Source: an uncultured Victivallales bacterium
GTDB lineage: Bacteria > Verrucomicrobiota > Lentisphaeria > Victivallales > UBA1829
Assembly: GCA_934661375.1 (NCBI GenBank)
Contig: CAKUJH010000023.1
Span: forward strand, 1 to 55,765
Length of the DNA stretch: 55,765 bases
Reading direction: 5' to 3'
Shown here: positions 1 to 8,068 of the stretch, piece by piece
How the letters are laid out: each line of letters starts with the position of its first letter
Position numbering within the stretch: the stretch's first letter is position 1
The notes under the pieces: generated by a model
Told to the model about the DNA's origin: nothing
The model's database searches: none
Seen by the model: only the letters and a program-made list of their open reading frames with translations
Made by a program: the position numbers and the translations under genes

Positions 1-26
1 CCTTAGAGGGGCCCTGCCGGTAATAT

Positions 27-68
27 GCCCTTATAGGGCTGGTGCAAACCACCGGCTCAGCCGGTGGT
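27..68. repeat. Pair of REP-like palindromes
   Basis: Two short perfect palindromes lie side by side downstream of the htpX-like gene. GCCCT-TAT-AGGGC spans 27-39, and ACCACCGGC-TCA-GCCGGTGGT spans 48-68 with a 9-bp stem. No T-run follows on the minus strand, so they do not look like a simple terminator for the gene ending at 90. The layout resembles intergenic REP/IS200-type palindromes, but no second copy exists in this window, so that reading is inference. Confidence 0.4.
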
Positions 69-89
69 CCTGATTTTCTTTGTTCTGTA

Positions 90-1100
90 TTATTTTTTCT
101 CCGTCAACCGCTCAATGCGTCTTTCCAGAGACGGATGCGTGGAAAGAACATCTGTCCATGCCGGCGGCGCGGAAATCATCATTGCGGCGGCTGGATCATC
201 TGCTGCAACCGTTTCTCCCGCATGAGAGTCATCCATCAGGCTGCGGAGTGCTCCTGCCATGGAATCTGCACCGACGAGCGAAGCAGCTGTCGCATCCGCT
301 TCGAATTCCCGGTGCCGCGAAAACCACAGCAGGATCAGATCGCCCAATAGGAACAGGACGTTCACGATGACGAAATGAACCAGCCAGGAGAGAAAGCGTG
401 ATTTCTTGGAAAGTTCCTCATACCAGTCCATCTGCTCCAGTGCGAAATCAATCACGATTACGGCGATGTTGATCAAGCTCTGCAGCAGAGTCATGGTCAG
501 CATGTCGCCGTTGGCAATATGGGCGGTTTCGTGAGCCGCAACCCCGGCAATACTGTTTCTGTCCATCTGCTTGAGCAAGCCGGAACTGAAAGCGATCATG
601 GAATCGCTTCTGGATGCGCCGGTGGCGAAGGCGTTCATTTCCGCGCTTTCATAAATTCCGACTTCAGGCACAGCGGGAAGATTGGCGCGGTTTGCCAGCG
701 TCTGGACCAGCTCCAGCAGATATTTTTCCTGATCATCCTTCGCGTCTTCCTCTGTGATGATCCGGATTTTATATTGCCATTTCAGTAGAGGTTTAGAAAA
801 GAACAGCATTCCGAAGGGAATCGCACCCCCGATCAGCAGTAACAGAAGCGCTGTTCCGAGTCCGGCATCCGGTTCGAACATCCGAACAATCAGCATCAGA
901 ACAACCATGATTCCGGCATTGGCAGCCATGAATATTCCCATGGACTTGCCAAATCCTCCGCCTGAACGGATTTGAGCGGAGGAACGGATCCTGCCGAAAA
1001 TGCTGGATGCATTTTCTTCCTTCTGCTGCATTTTTCCGCAATAGCGGCATTTCCGCGCTTCGTCCTGAATTTCCTTGCCGCAAAACATACACGGTTTCAT
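90..1100 (-). CDS. htpX: HtpX-type M48 zinc metalloprotease with zinc-ribbon N terminus
   Basis: This is a membrane-bound zinc endopeptidase of the M48/HtpX family, which degrades misfolded membrane proteins. The 336-residue protein starts with a zinc ribbon (C4-x2-C7 and C18-x2-C21). Two hydrophobic segments follow (about 54-75 and 82-101), then the catalytic HETAH motif at 190-194, two more hydrophobic segments (about 205-220 and 237-260) and the downstream ligand motif REFEADA. The usual E. coli protein is slightly shorter and lacks the N-terminal ribbon. It lies 6 bp downstream of another zinc-ribbon membrane protein (1107-1916) on the same strand, so the two are probably co-transcribed and may work in one envelope-quality pathway (inference). 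Confidence 0.85.
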   Translation of the reverse strand: MKPCMFCGKEIQDEARKCRYCGKMQQKEENASSIFGRIRSSAQIRSGGGFGKSMGIFMAANAGIMVVLMLIVRMFEPDAGLGTALLLLLIGGAIPFGMLFFSKPLLKWQYKIRIITEEDAKDDQEKYLLELVQTLANRANLPAVPEVGIYESAEMNAFATGASRSDSMIAFSSGLLKQMDRNSIAGVAAHETAHIANGDMLTMTLLQSLINIAVIVIDFALEQMDWYEELSKKSRFLSWLVHFVIVNVLFLLGDLILLWFSRHREFEADATAASLVGADSMAGALRSLMDDSHAGETVAADDPAAAMMISAPPAWTDVLSTHPSLERRIERLTEKK

Positions 1101-1106
1101 TGAGCG

Positions 1107-1916
1107 TTACTCCTTGGTACGAGTCAGCCACCCGCCCTTGCTCAGACTATAATGCTCATCAACATAATCCAGTAAATCCGATGCAGTCATTCCGTCTATT
1201 TTTTTTACAACTGCGTCCGGAATATTTCGTGGAGCGTATATGTTGAAGAACTGTACTATTTTAGCAAATTTCATCAGGAGTGCTTCTTCATCCTTGCTCA
1301 AATCACCATATTGCGCTTTTTTACCTAATTCTTCCCCACCAATATCATCTTTGAGATATTCGACAATCACTTCTCCTGATTCCGTGAATGCTTGGTTGGA
1401 GGAACAATCCAACGTGGGTTCTCCAAATAGTAACCCCATGATAATAAAAAGAGCCCAAATACCAACTAAAATACCTGCTGCTTTGAGTGCAATTGATTTC
1501 CATTTTTTCTTTTGGTAATCAATTCTATTTTCAGTTAAATATTTGATTTGTGATCTGCATTCTACAAAATACCAAGCAGCCAAAGGAAGCAGGTATAAAC
1601 CAGCGACACTCTCATCTAGAAAAAACATAGCGACAATATAAATAACAGAAAGTGTAATCAACCATATTCTAGATCGTTTTTCTCGTTGTTCTTGTCCTAA
1701 CATTTTCCAATTGCTTTTGATTACATACGCACCAAAGATTGGAGTGAAAAGTAATGACCAGTTTGCTGCTGCTTTTGGGTTATACAACTCAGGCTTTTCC
1801 ATAGTTTGCTCTGTTTCAAGGAAACTATTGAATTTTTCTCCGCAATACTCACATACAGTTGCGTTTGCAGGAATTTCCTCTGCGCATCCCGGACACTTCT
1901 TTTTGTCTTCTGACAT
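1107..1916 (-). CDS. Zinc-ribbon multi-pass membrane protein
   Basis: The function is unknown. The 269-residue protein begins with a zinc ribbon (C8-x2-C11, C22-x2-C25). About four hydrophobic segments follow (near 50-68, 85-103, 104-120 and 145-166), then a soluble C-terminal domain of about 100 residues that may sit outside the membrane. The start ATG at 1916 has the Shine-Dalgarno AAGGAG just upstream on the minus strand. The gene is clearly richer in A+T than the flanking protease and alaS genes, which may point to separate acquisition or relaxed constraint. It ends 6 bp before htpX, so the two form an operon. The paired zinc ribbons in neighbouring membrane proteins are the only clue to a shared role. 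Confidence 0.75.
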   Translation of the reverse strand: MSEDKKKCPGCAEEIPANATVCEYCGEKFNSFLETEQTMEKPELYNPKAAANWSLLFTPIFGAYVIKSNWKMLGQEQREKRSRIWLITLSVIYIVAMFFLDESVAGLYLLPLAAWYFVECRSQIKYLTENRIDYQKKKWKSIALKAAGILVGIWALFIIMGLLFGEPTLDCSSNQAFTESGEVIVEYLKDDIGGEELGKKAQYGDLSKDEEALLMKFAKIVQFFNIYAPRNIPDAVVKKIDGMTASDLLDYVDEHYSLSKGGWLTRTKE

Positions 1917-2031
1917 GTCTGTTCTCCTTGTTGATAGGTTTGTATTTTTGCGTCAAGAACGAAATGTTCTTGTTATCGCCCACAGGAACAGAGAATGCCG
2001 AAGATGTTGCATGTTTCGCCACATTGAGCAT

Positions 2032-2240
2032 AAAAAAAGGCACCCTCTGCTGTATTCACCTCAGAGGCACGCCAATGCCCATCAAACCATACAAACAGAG
2101 AGCGCCCGTATCAGGGCGCAAACTCAAGCTGCAGGTTTGATTCACGGAATTTTGGCGTTTCCTGAGGTGAAGTCTGCTTAAAAGTTTACGTTATTTTATT
2201 TTCGATTGCTGTTCATTCCTCCATTGTTCTTTGCAAAATC
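2032..2240 (-). ncRNA. Candidate structured RNA (6S-like fold) with own promoter and T-run
   Basis: The 406-bp space between the STAS gene and the membrane-protein gene holds no convincing ORF but encodes a nested fold on the minus strand. The closing stem is 2169-2162 with 2064-2057 (CACCTCAG/CTGAGGTG). Next come CGCCAA/TTGGCG (2157-2152 with 2075-2070) and ATCAAACC/GGTTTGAT (2141-2134 with 2088-2081). A central bubble of about 13-14 nt per side follows, and the cap is a GCGCCC/GGGCGC hairpin (2119-2102). A T7 run lies at 2038-2032. A near-consensus promoter at 2275-2247 would start the RNA near 2240, giving about 209 nt. The long stem with a large central bubble recalls 6S RNA. An alternative CCTCTG/CAGAGG hairpin just before the T-run also permits a terminator/antiterminator reading for the gene at 1916. 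Confidence 0.5.
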
Positions 2241-2246
2241 TTCAAT

Positions 2247-2275
2247 AATATATCAGATGTCTGCAATTCTGTCAA
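2247..2275 (-). promoter_or_regulatory. Strong sigma70-like promoter for the candidate RNA
   Basis: Read on the minus strand, TTGACA (2275-2270) and TATATT (2252-2247) are separated by exactly 17 bp. This is a perfect -35 box, a 5/6 -10 box and optimal spacing. It points away from the STAS gene into the structured RNA region. Confidence 0.65.
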
Positions 2276-2322
2276 ATTCTTTTTTGATTATATCGTCTTT
2301 TTTTTTCTGCACAGGAATCCGG

Positions 2323-2823
2323 CTATTCGGATTTTTCGTTCAGACGATCCAAGTCCTTCTGAACGTAATCCACCACTTTTTCAAATTTTCCGACATTGCT
2401 CTGATCCACGTCCATCAGCGTTTTATGCGCTTCCAGAACAGTGGTCGCATGGGTGATCCTGTCCACCGGCTGCGGCGCTTCCGCCGCCGGAGCGCTGACG
2501 TCCACCGTGCCTTCCGTGAACTGGAACAGACGTTTGAGTCCCAGTCCGTAGAGCAGGTTCCGGTTGAGGTCATTGGCATTGTAAATGGAGATCACCGCGC
2601 CGATTTTTTTTGCCCGGAGCGCCATCATGGCAAGCACTCCCATAAAAGTGCTGTCCATGCCCTGACACTCCGCCAGGTCAATGTCAACTTTCTTGAAATC
2701 AGCCGTGTCCAGCTGTTTCGACAACGTCCGGAGAGGCGCGACGCATTCAAATGTGGCACGTCCGCTGACTTTTACAGCATAAAACTCTCCGCTGCCGGAA
2801 ATAATTACTTCTCCATTGGTCAT
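2323..2823 (-). CDS. STAS-domain protein (anti-sigma-factor-antagonist-like)
   Basis: The 166-residue soluble protein has a STAS fold in residues about 1-110, with the pattern VDIDLAECQGMDSTFMGVL. In this family that segment carries the phosphorylatable Ser next to the D-S-T core (here D57-S58-T59). Such proteins act in partner-switching signalling, binding an anti-sigma factor or kinase when unphosphorylated. A C-terminal extension of about 55 residues is charged and helical. The ATG at 2823 follows GGAGG on the minus strand. The gene lies 31 bp downstream of alaS in the same direction, but no cognate kinase or phosphatase is nearby, so the pathway is unknown. Confidence 0.75.
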   Translation of the reverse strand: MTNGEVIISGSGEFYAVKVSGRATFECVAPLRTLSKQLDTADFKKVDIDLAECQGMDSTFMGVLAMMALRAKKIGAVISIYNANDLNRNLLYGLGLKRLFQFTEGTVDVSAPAAEAPQPVDRITHATTVLEAHKTLMDVDQSNVGKFEKVVDYVQKDLDRLNEKSE

Positions 2824-2854
2824 CTCTCCATCCTCCGTTATCGTGTTGACATTT

Positions 2855-4645
2855 TCAGGCCGTCAGAACCGCTTTGATCCGGCGGACGCCGCGGCTGGAA
2901 CTTTCTTCCTTGAGAATCTTGAAGTGTCCCAGGTCGCCGGTATTGGCGGCGTGAGGTCCTCCGCAGATTTCCTTGCTGAATTTGCCCATGGTGTAGACCC
3001 GGACCACTTCGCCGTATTTATTGCCGAACAGCCCGATGGCGCCCTGTGCGCGGGCGTCTTCCACTGACATTTCCTCGCACTGCACCGGGGTTTTCGATTC
3101 AATCGCTTCGTTGACCAGCCGTTCCACTTCCGCCAGCTGTTCCGGGGTCATTTTGTCCGGATGCGAGAAGTCGAAACGCAGACGTTCGCCGTTGATGTTG
3201 GAACCTTTCTGTTCCACGTGGTCGCCCAGCACTTTGCGGAGTGCGGCATGGAGCAGATGCGTTGCCGTATGCAGCTTGGCGGACGCTTCGGAGTGATCCG
3301 CCAGTCCGCCTTTGAACTTCTGTTCCGCGCCTTTGCGGGAAAGTTCCTGATGTTTGGCATACGCTTCCTCATAACCTTTTTCATCGACGGTGAAGCCTTT
3401 TTCCTTCGCCATTTCCACGGTCAGTTCATACGGGAAGCCGTAGGTTTCATACAGGTAGAAGGCGTTTTTGCCGCTGATGACTTTGTTCTGAACGAAAGCC
3501 GGAACCCGGTCAATGAGTTTGTCGAATTCCTTCAGCCCGCGTTCCAGAGTTTCCGCGAACTGATGTTCTTCGCGGTCGAATTCTTCGATGATCTGTTTGG
3601 AATTGGCTTCGAGTTCCGGATAGAATTCCTTGTATTCATCAATGACCACCTGCGCGATTTTCGAGGTGAAGGGCGTCGGCATGTTGATTTTGCGTCCTTC
3701 GCGGATGGCGCGGCGGATCAGACGGCGCAGAATGTACGCCTGGTCGGTTTTGCCCGGTGTGATGCCGTCTGCCATGATGAACGTGGAGGCTCGGATGTGT
3801 TCCACTACAATGCGTTCAGATTTGGTGCGTTTGGATGCGTCGGGTTCGTAAGGAACACCGCGGAGTTCATCCAGCTTGGCAAACAGCGGAGCGAACAGTT
3901 CCGTCTGATAGCAGCTGGGCTTGCCCTGAAGAATGGCAGTAACGCGTTCCACGCCCATGCCGGTGTCCACGTTTTTCTGTTTCAGCGGTTCAAATTTGCC
4001 GTCGGCAGTTTTGTTGTACTGCATGAACACGTCGTTCCAGATTTCCACCCAGAGTTTGTTTTTCGGATCAAACACTTCCGGCGCGGGCAGTTCGCCGGTC
4101 CAGTAGAACATTTCCGTATCCGGACCGCAGGGACCGGTCTGTCCGGCGGGACCCCACCAGTTGTCTTCCCTGGGCAGACGCGCGATGCGTTTTTCGCTGA
4201 TGCCGAGCGAACGCCATTTGTTGTAGGCTTCCTCGTCGAACGGCGCATTTTCGTCGCCGGCGAATACGGTTACCGCCAGACGGTCCACCGGAATGTTGAG
4301 GTTGTCTTTGCCGGTGAGGAATTCAAAACTGAATTCGATGGCTTCATTCTTGAAATAATCGCCGAGCGACCAGTTGCCGAGCATTTCGAAGAAAGTCAGA
4401 TGCACGGGATCGCCGACTTCATCAATGTCGCCGGTGCGGATGCATTTCTGCACGTCGGTCAGGCGGGTTCCTTCGGGATGTTTGCCGCCGAGCAGATAGG
4501 GAACCAGCGGATGCATTCCGGCGGTCGTGAACAGCACGGTCGGGTCGTTATCGGGAATCAGAGATGCGCTCTTGATGACCGCATGACCTTTGGAACGGAA
4601 AAAGTCGATATATTTTTTTCGGAGTTCTCTGGCTAACATTTCCAT
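2855..4645 (-). CDS. alaS: Alanyl-tRNA synthetase, short form lacking the C-Ala domain
   Basis: This enzyme ligates alanine to tRNA(Ala). The 596-residue protein has the class II catalytic core (FFEMLGNWSLGDYF near 85, GMGVERV near 230), the tRNA-recognition region and an editing domain. The editing domain has the zinc site HLLHAAL and a CGGPH motif near 568 where most bacteria have CGGTH. Translation stops right after the editing domain. The oligomerisation and C-Ala module that brings usual bacterial AlaRS to about 870 residues is absent. There is no frameshift remnant, because the STAS gene begins 31 bp further on. The ATG at 4645 is chosen because AAAGG lies 5 nt upstream; the ATG at 4639 is also possible. 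Upstream codons to 4720 lack a ribosome site. Confidence 0.85.
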   Translation of the reverse strand: MEMLARELRKKYIDFFRSKGHAVIKSASLIPDNDPTVLFTTAGMHPLVPYLLGGKHPEGTRLTDVQKCIRTGDIDEVGDPVHLTFFEMLGNWSLGDYFKNEAIEFSFEFLTGKDNLNIPVDRLAVTVFAGDENAPFDEEAYNKWRSLGISEKRIARLPREDNWWGPAGQTGPCGPDTEMFYWTGELPAPEVFDPKNKLWVEIWNDVFMQYNKTADGKFEPLKQKNVDTGMGVERVTAILQGKPSCYQTELFAPLFAKLDELRGVPYEPDASKRTKSERIVVEHIRASTFIMADGITPGKTDQAYILRRLIRRAIREGRKINMPTPFTSKIAQVVIDEYKEFYPELEANSKQIIEEFDREEHQFAETLERGLKEFDKLIDRVPAFVQNKVISGKNAFYLYETYGFPYELTVEMAKEKGFTVDEKGYEEAYAKHQELSRKGAEQKFKGGLADHSEASAKLHTATHLLHAALRKVLGDHVEQKGSNINGERLRFDFSHPDKMTPEQLAEVERLVNEAIESKTPVQCEEMSVEDARAQGAIGLFGNKYGEVVRVYTMGKFSKEICGGPHAANTGDLGHFKILKEESSSRGVRRIKAVLTA

Positions 4646-4684
4646 ATAACCTTTCTGAAATGATTTTTTGATATTATATTCGGA

Positions 4685-4714
4685 ATAATATACAGCTCCT
4701 TTGAAAAATATCAA
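4685..4714 (-). promoter_or_regulatory. Probable alaS promoter
   Basis: On the minus strand TTGATA (4714-4709) and TATTAT (4690-4685) are 18 bp apart, about 40 bp upstream of the alaS start. Confidence 0.4.
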
Positions 4715-4820
4715 CAGCAAAAAACGCGGTTCGCCGATTTTGTTCCGGGAAAATTCGGGGGCTGACGGCAGAAAATGCGCTGTCCGCCGCTAAAAACTGT
4801 CAACTAATGCTGAAAACGAC

Positions 4821-4849
4821 TTGCATTTTCATGAAATATGGATTATAAT
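4821..4849 (+). promoter_or_regulatory. Promoter of the pseudopilin-trmO-ispH operon
   Basis: TTGCAT (4821-4826) and a perfect TATAAT (4844-4849) are separated by 17 bp. The predicted start near 4856 lies about 32 bp before the ATG at 4888. Confidence 0.6.
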
Positions 4850-4887
4850 TGCTATGGAAACGGAAATTTTATCAGGAGGTATTTGAT

Positions 4888-5526
4888 ATGTCACGCCGTT
4901 GTTTTACTTTGGTGGAACTGCTCACAGTGGTTGCCGTGATCGCGATTCTCGCCGGAATTACGATTCCCGTAGTCGTGGGAATGTCGTCCAAGGGAAAAGA
5001 AGTTACCGCCCGTGCGGATATGAACGCCATCAAACTGGCTCTCACGCAATTCAAGAACGACTATTCCATCTGGCCGGTGGCCGCTGCGACGTCAGATACC
5101 TTGTACAGAGCCGGTTTTTCTGAAAAAAAGAAGGATGAGGATATTGATAAGGTGATTCAGGAATTGACTTTGATTAAAGCCAAGCCGGGAACAGACAATG
5201 TGCCGGAGGCATATACTCCGGCCCTGAACACCAAAAAACGGAAATATCTGGATGCGCCTGCCAAACCGATGACCGCGTTGTTTGAAGTCGGAACCGACAA
5301 CCCTCTTACCGGATTTTACAAGCTGGACCCGTGGGGCAGACGCTACAATATCGCCGTTGACACGAACTATGACAAAAAACTGGAATTGACAACTGATTTC
5401 CTGGGGACCGGCTCCACTGCCGAAACCATCGCAGGCGACGTTGCTGTCTATTCCTATGGAGCCGCGGAAGACGACGGCGATCTGGAAGCCTTCCTCTATT
5501 CCTGGAAAACTCTTGCTGACAAATAA
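4888..5526 (+). CDS. GspG-like type II secretion pseudopilin
   Basis: The 212-residue protein has a class III prepilin leader: a short basic start, then the cleavage/methylation motif CFTLVELLTV, with Glu at mature position 5, and a hydrophobic helix to about residue 30. The C-terminal domain carries the GspG-type motif DPWGRRY, followed by an acidic DDGD stretch that can bind calcium in major pseudopilins. The protein should be cleaved by a prepilin peptidase and assembled into a periplasmic pseudopilus. The ATG at 4888 has AGGAGG 8 nt upstream and follows a clear promoter. It heads an operon with a second pseudopilin, trmO and ispH. Of the five pseudopilins in the window it is the only one with the GspG signature, so it may serve the core secretion machine. 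Confidence 0.85.
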   Translation: MSRRCFTLVELLTVVAVIAILAGITIPVVVGMSSKGKEVTARADMNAIKLALTQFKNDYSIWPVAAATSDTLYRAGFSEKKKDEDIDKVIQELTLIKAKPGTDNVPEAYTPALNTKKRKYLDAPAKPMTALFEVGTDNPLTGFYKLDPWGRRYNIAVDTNYDKKLELTTDFLGTGSTAETIAGDVAVYSYGAAEDDGDLEAFLYSWKTLADK

Positions 5527-5542
5527 AATGGAGGATGAAAAC

Positions 5543-6286
5543 ATGAAACGTTCTTATACTCTGATCGAACTCCTCACGGTGATTTTTGTGATTGCAGTCC
5601 TTGCGGGTCTGATTTTTCCGGCAGTTTCGATTGTACGCGAAAAGGCGAAGCGGACAGCATGTTCTTCCAATCTGCGGCAGGTCGGAGCATTGGCAATGCA
5701 GTTCTCCAATGACCGGGACGGGAAAATGCTGAAATATACGGTCCATACAGATTTTGCGGTCCGGTCGAAAAAAGTTGAAAACTATTTCCGGAAAGCCAAA
5801 CAGAAGCGGTTTGAAGAACCCAAAGCCGGTACAAGTGCGGTTTCAAATAAAAAACTGTGGACCGCCGGGCTGCTGCGCTATGCCAAGTACAATATGAATG
5901 TGTTCTTCTGTCCGTCCGACGAACGGGAACTGGATATTTTCAAGGGCGGCGATAACAATTCTTCCTATACTATAAACTACGGAGACAAGGATCGTCCCGG
6001 CGGAAAGGAAGATACCGATGATTATGTGAAGATGAGCAGCGTAACCCGTTCTCCCGGCAGCGTGATTGTTTTTGCCGAGACGGATGACGGCAAATTTGGC
6101 ATGAAGTCCACGGAGACTAATTTCATGAATACATATTACAAAACTCCGCTGTCGCGCAAACCGCATTCCAACGAGTTCAACGTCAGTTATCTGGACGGAC
6201 ATGCCGATTATCAGCGGACATCCGATATTGCCACGATGTTTGCGCAGGACTATTTTCGGATTACACCGAAATCATCTACTCCTTGA
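5543..6286 (+). CDS. H-X9-DG type pseudopilin
   Basis: The 247-residue protein begins MKRSYTLIELLTVIFVIAVL, a prepilin leader with the hydrophobic helix. It ends with the pattern HSNEFNVSYLDG (His, nine residues, Asp-Gly) typical of the large pseudopilin family of Planctomycetota and Lentisphaerota. The middle has a cysteine next to CPSD, also usual in this family. The ATG at 5543 follows GGAGG by 8 nt; upstream in-frame codons lie inside the previous gene. The gene is 16 bp downstream of the GspG-like gene and 20 bp upstream of trmO. The exact function of the family is not established. A role as a minor pseudopilin or substrate-display subunit is inferred. Confidence 0.8.
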   Translation: MKRSYTLIELLTVIFVIAVLAGLIFPAVSIVREKAKRTACSSNLRQVGALAMQFSNDRDGKMLKYTVHTDFAVRSKKVENYFRKAKQKRFEEPKAGTSAVSNKKLWTAGLLRYAKYNMNVFFCPSDERELDIFKGGDNNSSYTINYGDKDRPGGKEDTDDYVKMSSVTRSPGSVIVFAETDDGKFGMKSTETNFMNTYYKTPLSRKPHSNEFNVSYLDGHADYQRTSDIATMFAQDYFRITPKSSTP

Positions 6287-6306
6287 TCGGGTTTGTTCTT
6301 TCGGAT

Positions 6307-7101
6307 ATGGAACAATCTTATACCTTTGCCCCGATCGGCGTGGTGCATTGCTCGAACCGGTATAAGTTCGAAGCGCCGCGTCAGGGGGTGTATTCCCATG
6401 GCAGCCGGGCGGAAATCGAACTTCTGCCCGGTTGTGATTTTGAAACGGCTTTATGTGATCTGGACGGCTTTGCGCGCATCTGGGTCATTTTTGTTTTTGA
6501 CCGCAATCACGGCTGGAAACCGAAAGTGTCACCGCCGGTGGTCGCGGGGAAAAAACGGATCGGCGTGTTTGCCACCCGTTCGCCGCACCGTCCGAATCCC
6601 GTCGGGATGAGCTGTGTGGAACTGGAAAAAATCGAGGGACGGCGTCTGTTCATCCGCAATCATGATTTTCTGGACGGCACGCCCGTGCTGGATCTCAAAC
6701 CGTACATTCCCGCGGCGGATTGTTTCCCTGGTTCGAAAGCCGGCTGGCGGGATGAAACGGACGCCTCCGAGGTTCCGGTGAATTTTGAACCGGCAGCCGA
6801 AACGAAAATGGCGTATATTGAACAGATCAGCGGTCTGGACCTGGAAAATTTCTGCCGGGTTCAGCTGGCACATCATCCGGAGTCGTCCGAACGGAAACGG
6901 GTGGAACGTCTGCCGGACGGCAGGTACAGCATCGGATGCCGGACCTGGCGGGTGGTTTATGAATTGGGAACGGACGGGGTCCGGGTGCTGGATGTGGTGT
7001 CGCATTACCGTGTGGACGAACTGGCGGCAGGTGCGCCGGATCAATACGGCGACAAGGATTGTCACCGGAGTTTTGCGGAGAGATTCAAAGATGAGACCTG
7101 A
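6307..7101 (+). CDS. trmO: tRNA (N6-threonylcarbamoyl-A37) methyltransferase TrmO
   Basis: TrmO methylates the t6A base at position 37 of tRNA(Thr) using S-adenosylmethionine. The 264-residue protein has the family signatures IGVVHC near the start, GFARIWVIFVF near 55, then FATRSPHRPNPVGMSCV near 90, which forms the conserved SAM-binding face of this small beta-barrel family. DGTPVLDLKPYIPAAD near 130 is another signature. The length fits family members with the C-terminal extension. The ATG at 6307 is preferred over the TTG at 6283, which overlaps the previous stop. The gene overlaps ispH by 11 bp, so translation is probably coupled. Confidence 0.85.
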   Translation: MEQSYTFAPIGVVHCSNRYKFEAPRQGVYSHGSRAEIELLPGCDFETALCDLDGFARIWVIFVFDRNHGWKPKVSPPVVAGKKRIGVFATRSPHRPNPVGMSCVELEKIEGRRLFIRNHDFLDGTPVLDLKPYIPAADCFPGSKAGWRDETDASEVPVNFEPAAETKMAYIEQISGLDLENFCRVQLAHHPESSERKRVERLPDGRYSIGCRTWRVVYELGTDGVRVLDVVSHYRVDELAAGAPDQYGDKDCHRSFAERFKDET

Positions 7102-7942
7102 GATCCTGCTGGCGGAGCCGCGCGGATTCTGTGCGGGTGTGGAACGTGCTTTGCGGAAAGTGGAGGAGGCTTTGCGCGAAGGTCCGTTTCCCGTGTACGT
7201 GCTGCATGAAATTGTGCATAACGAAACGGTGGTGGAGTCTCTGCACCGCCGCGGAGTGATTTTCATTGATGAACCTGCCGAAGCGCAGGGCGGCACCCTG
7301 ATTTTCAGCGCACACGGAGTCAGCCGGGCGGTGGAGAAGGAATCGGCGGAGTTGGGAATCCGGGTGGTGGATGCGACTTGTCCGATTGTGAAATCGCTGC
7401 ATCGCCGGATGGAGGAATATGCGGCGTCGGGACGGGAGATTCTGCTGTTCGGGCGGAACGGACATCGCGAAGTGGAAGGACTGCTGGGACGGGTGAATGT
7501 GCCGGTAACGGTGCTGGAATCGGATGCGGAGCTGGATTGTTTTCTGAAAACGGCGGACCGGAGGAAAAAATATGCGTGTCTGTCGCAGACAACGCTGAAT
7601 GCGGAAGATGTGGAACGCATGGGGAAGCGTCTGCGGGCGGAACTGCCGGACGTGGAAGTGGCGGCGGAAGTCTGCTTTGCCACGCGGGACCGTCAGAACG
7701 CGGTGCGGAAACTGGCGGAGAAGTGTCCGGTGATATTGGTGGTGGGTTCGGCGAAGAGTTCCAATACGAAACGTCTTTACGAAACGGCGCGGGAATGCGG
7801 CTGCCGGGCGTATCTGCTGCCGGACGCATCTGCGCTGAATCCGGACTGGGTGGAAGGTGCATCCCGGATCGGGATCACATCGGGAGCGTCTGCGCCGGAA
7901 AGACTGGTGCGGGAACTGGTTGTCCGCCTTTCGGAGCCGTGA
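7091..7942 (+). CDS. ispH: 4-hydroxy-3-methylbut-2-enyl diphosphate reductase IspH
   Basis: IspH carries out the last step of the MEP isoprenoid pathway, making IPP and DMAPP with an iron-sulfur cluster. The 283-residue protein has the three cluster cysteines in GFCAGV, DATCPIV and EVCFATRDRQ. It also has the substrate histidines in HEIVHN and HGVSRAV, and the catalytic GRNGHREVEG region with His and Glu. VVGSAKSSNTKRL near 215 and TSGASAPE near the C terminus complete the diphosphate pocket. The ATG at 7091 lies inside the end of trmO. The gene closes the operon that starts at 4888. Nothing unusual was seen. Confidence 0.9.
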   Translation: MRPEILLAEPRGFCAGVERALRKVEEALREGPFPVYVLHEIVHNETVVESLHRRGVIFIDEPAEAQGGTLIFSAHGVSRAVEKESAELGIRVVDATCPIVKSLHRRMEEYAASGREILLFGRNGHREVEGLLGRVNVPVTVLESDAELDCFLKTADRRKKYACLSQTTLNAEDVERMGKRLRAELPDVEVAAEVCFATRDRQNAVRKLAEKCPVILVVGSAKSSNTKRLYETARECGCRAYLLPDASALNPDWVEGASRIGITSGASAPERLVRELVVRLSEP

Positions 7943-7984
7943 TGGATTTTTTCAGAATATGATCCGCGAAAGATATTTTTTCAC

Positions 7985-8034
7985 TTGAATTTTGCTATCA
8001 CAGGGAATACATTGCATTATGTTAGTTTTAACAT
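7985..8034 (+). promoter_or_regulatory. Promoter plus start-site palindrome before the barrel protein
   Basis: TTGAAT (7985-7990) and TACATT (8008-8013) are 17 bp apart. The palindrome ATGTTA-gttt-TAACAT (8019-8034) sits on the predicted start site. An operator there would block initiation, so repression by a nearby dimeric regulator is plausible (inference). Confidence 0.45.
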
Positions 8035-8068
8035 TTATCCTTGAACAAACCAGAAGGGATGAGAGAGC

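Noticed and set aside
3161..4636. Plus-strand open frame of 491 codons opposite alaS
   Set aside because: The minus strand encodes a complete AlaRS core with all class II motifs.
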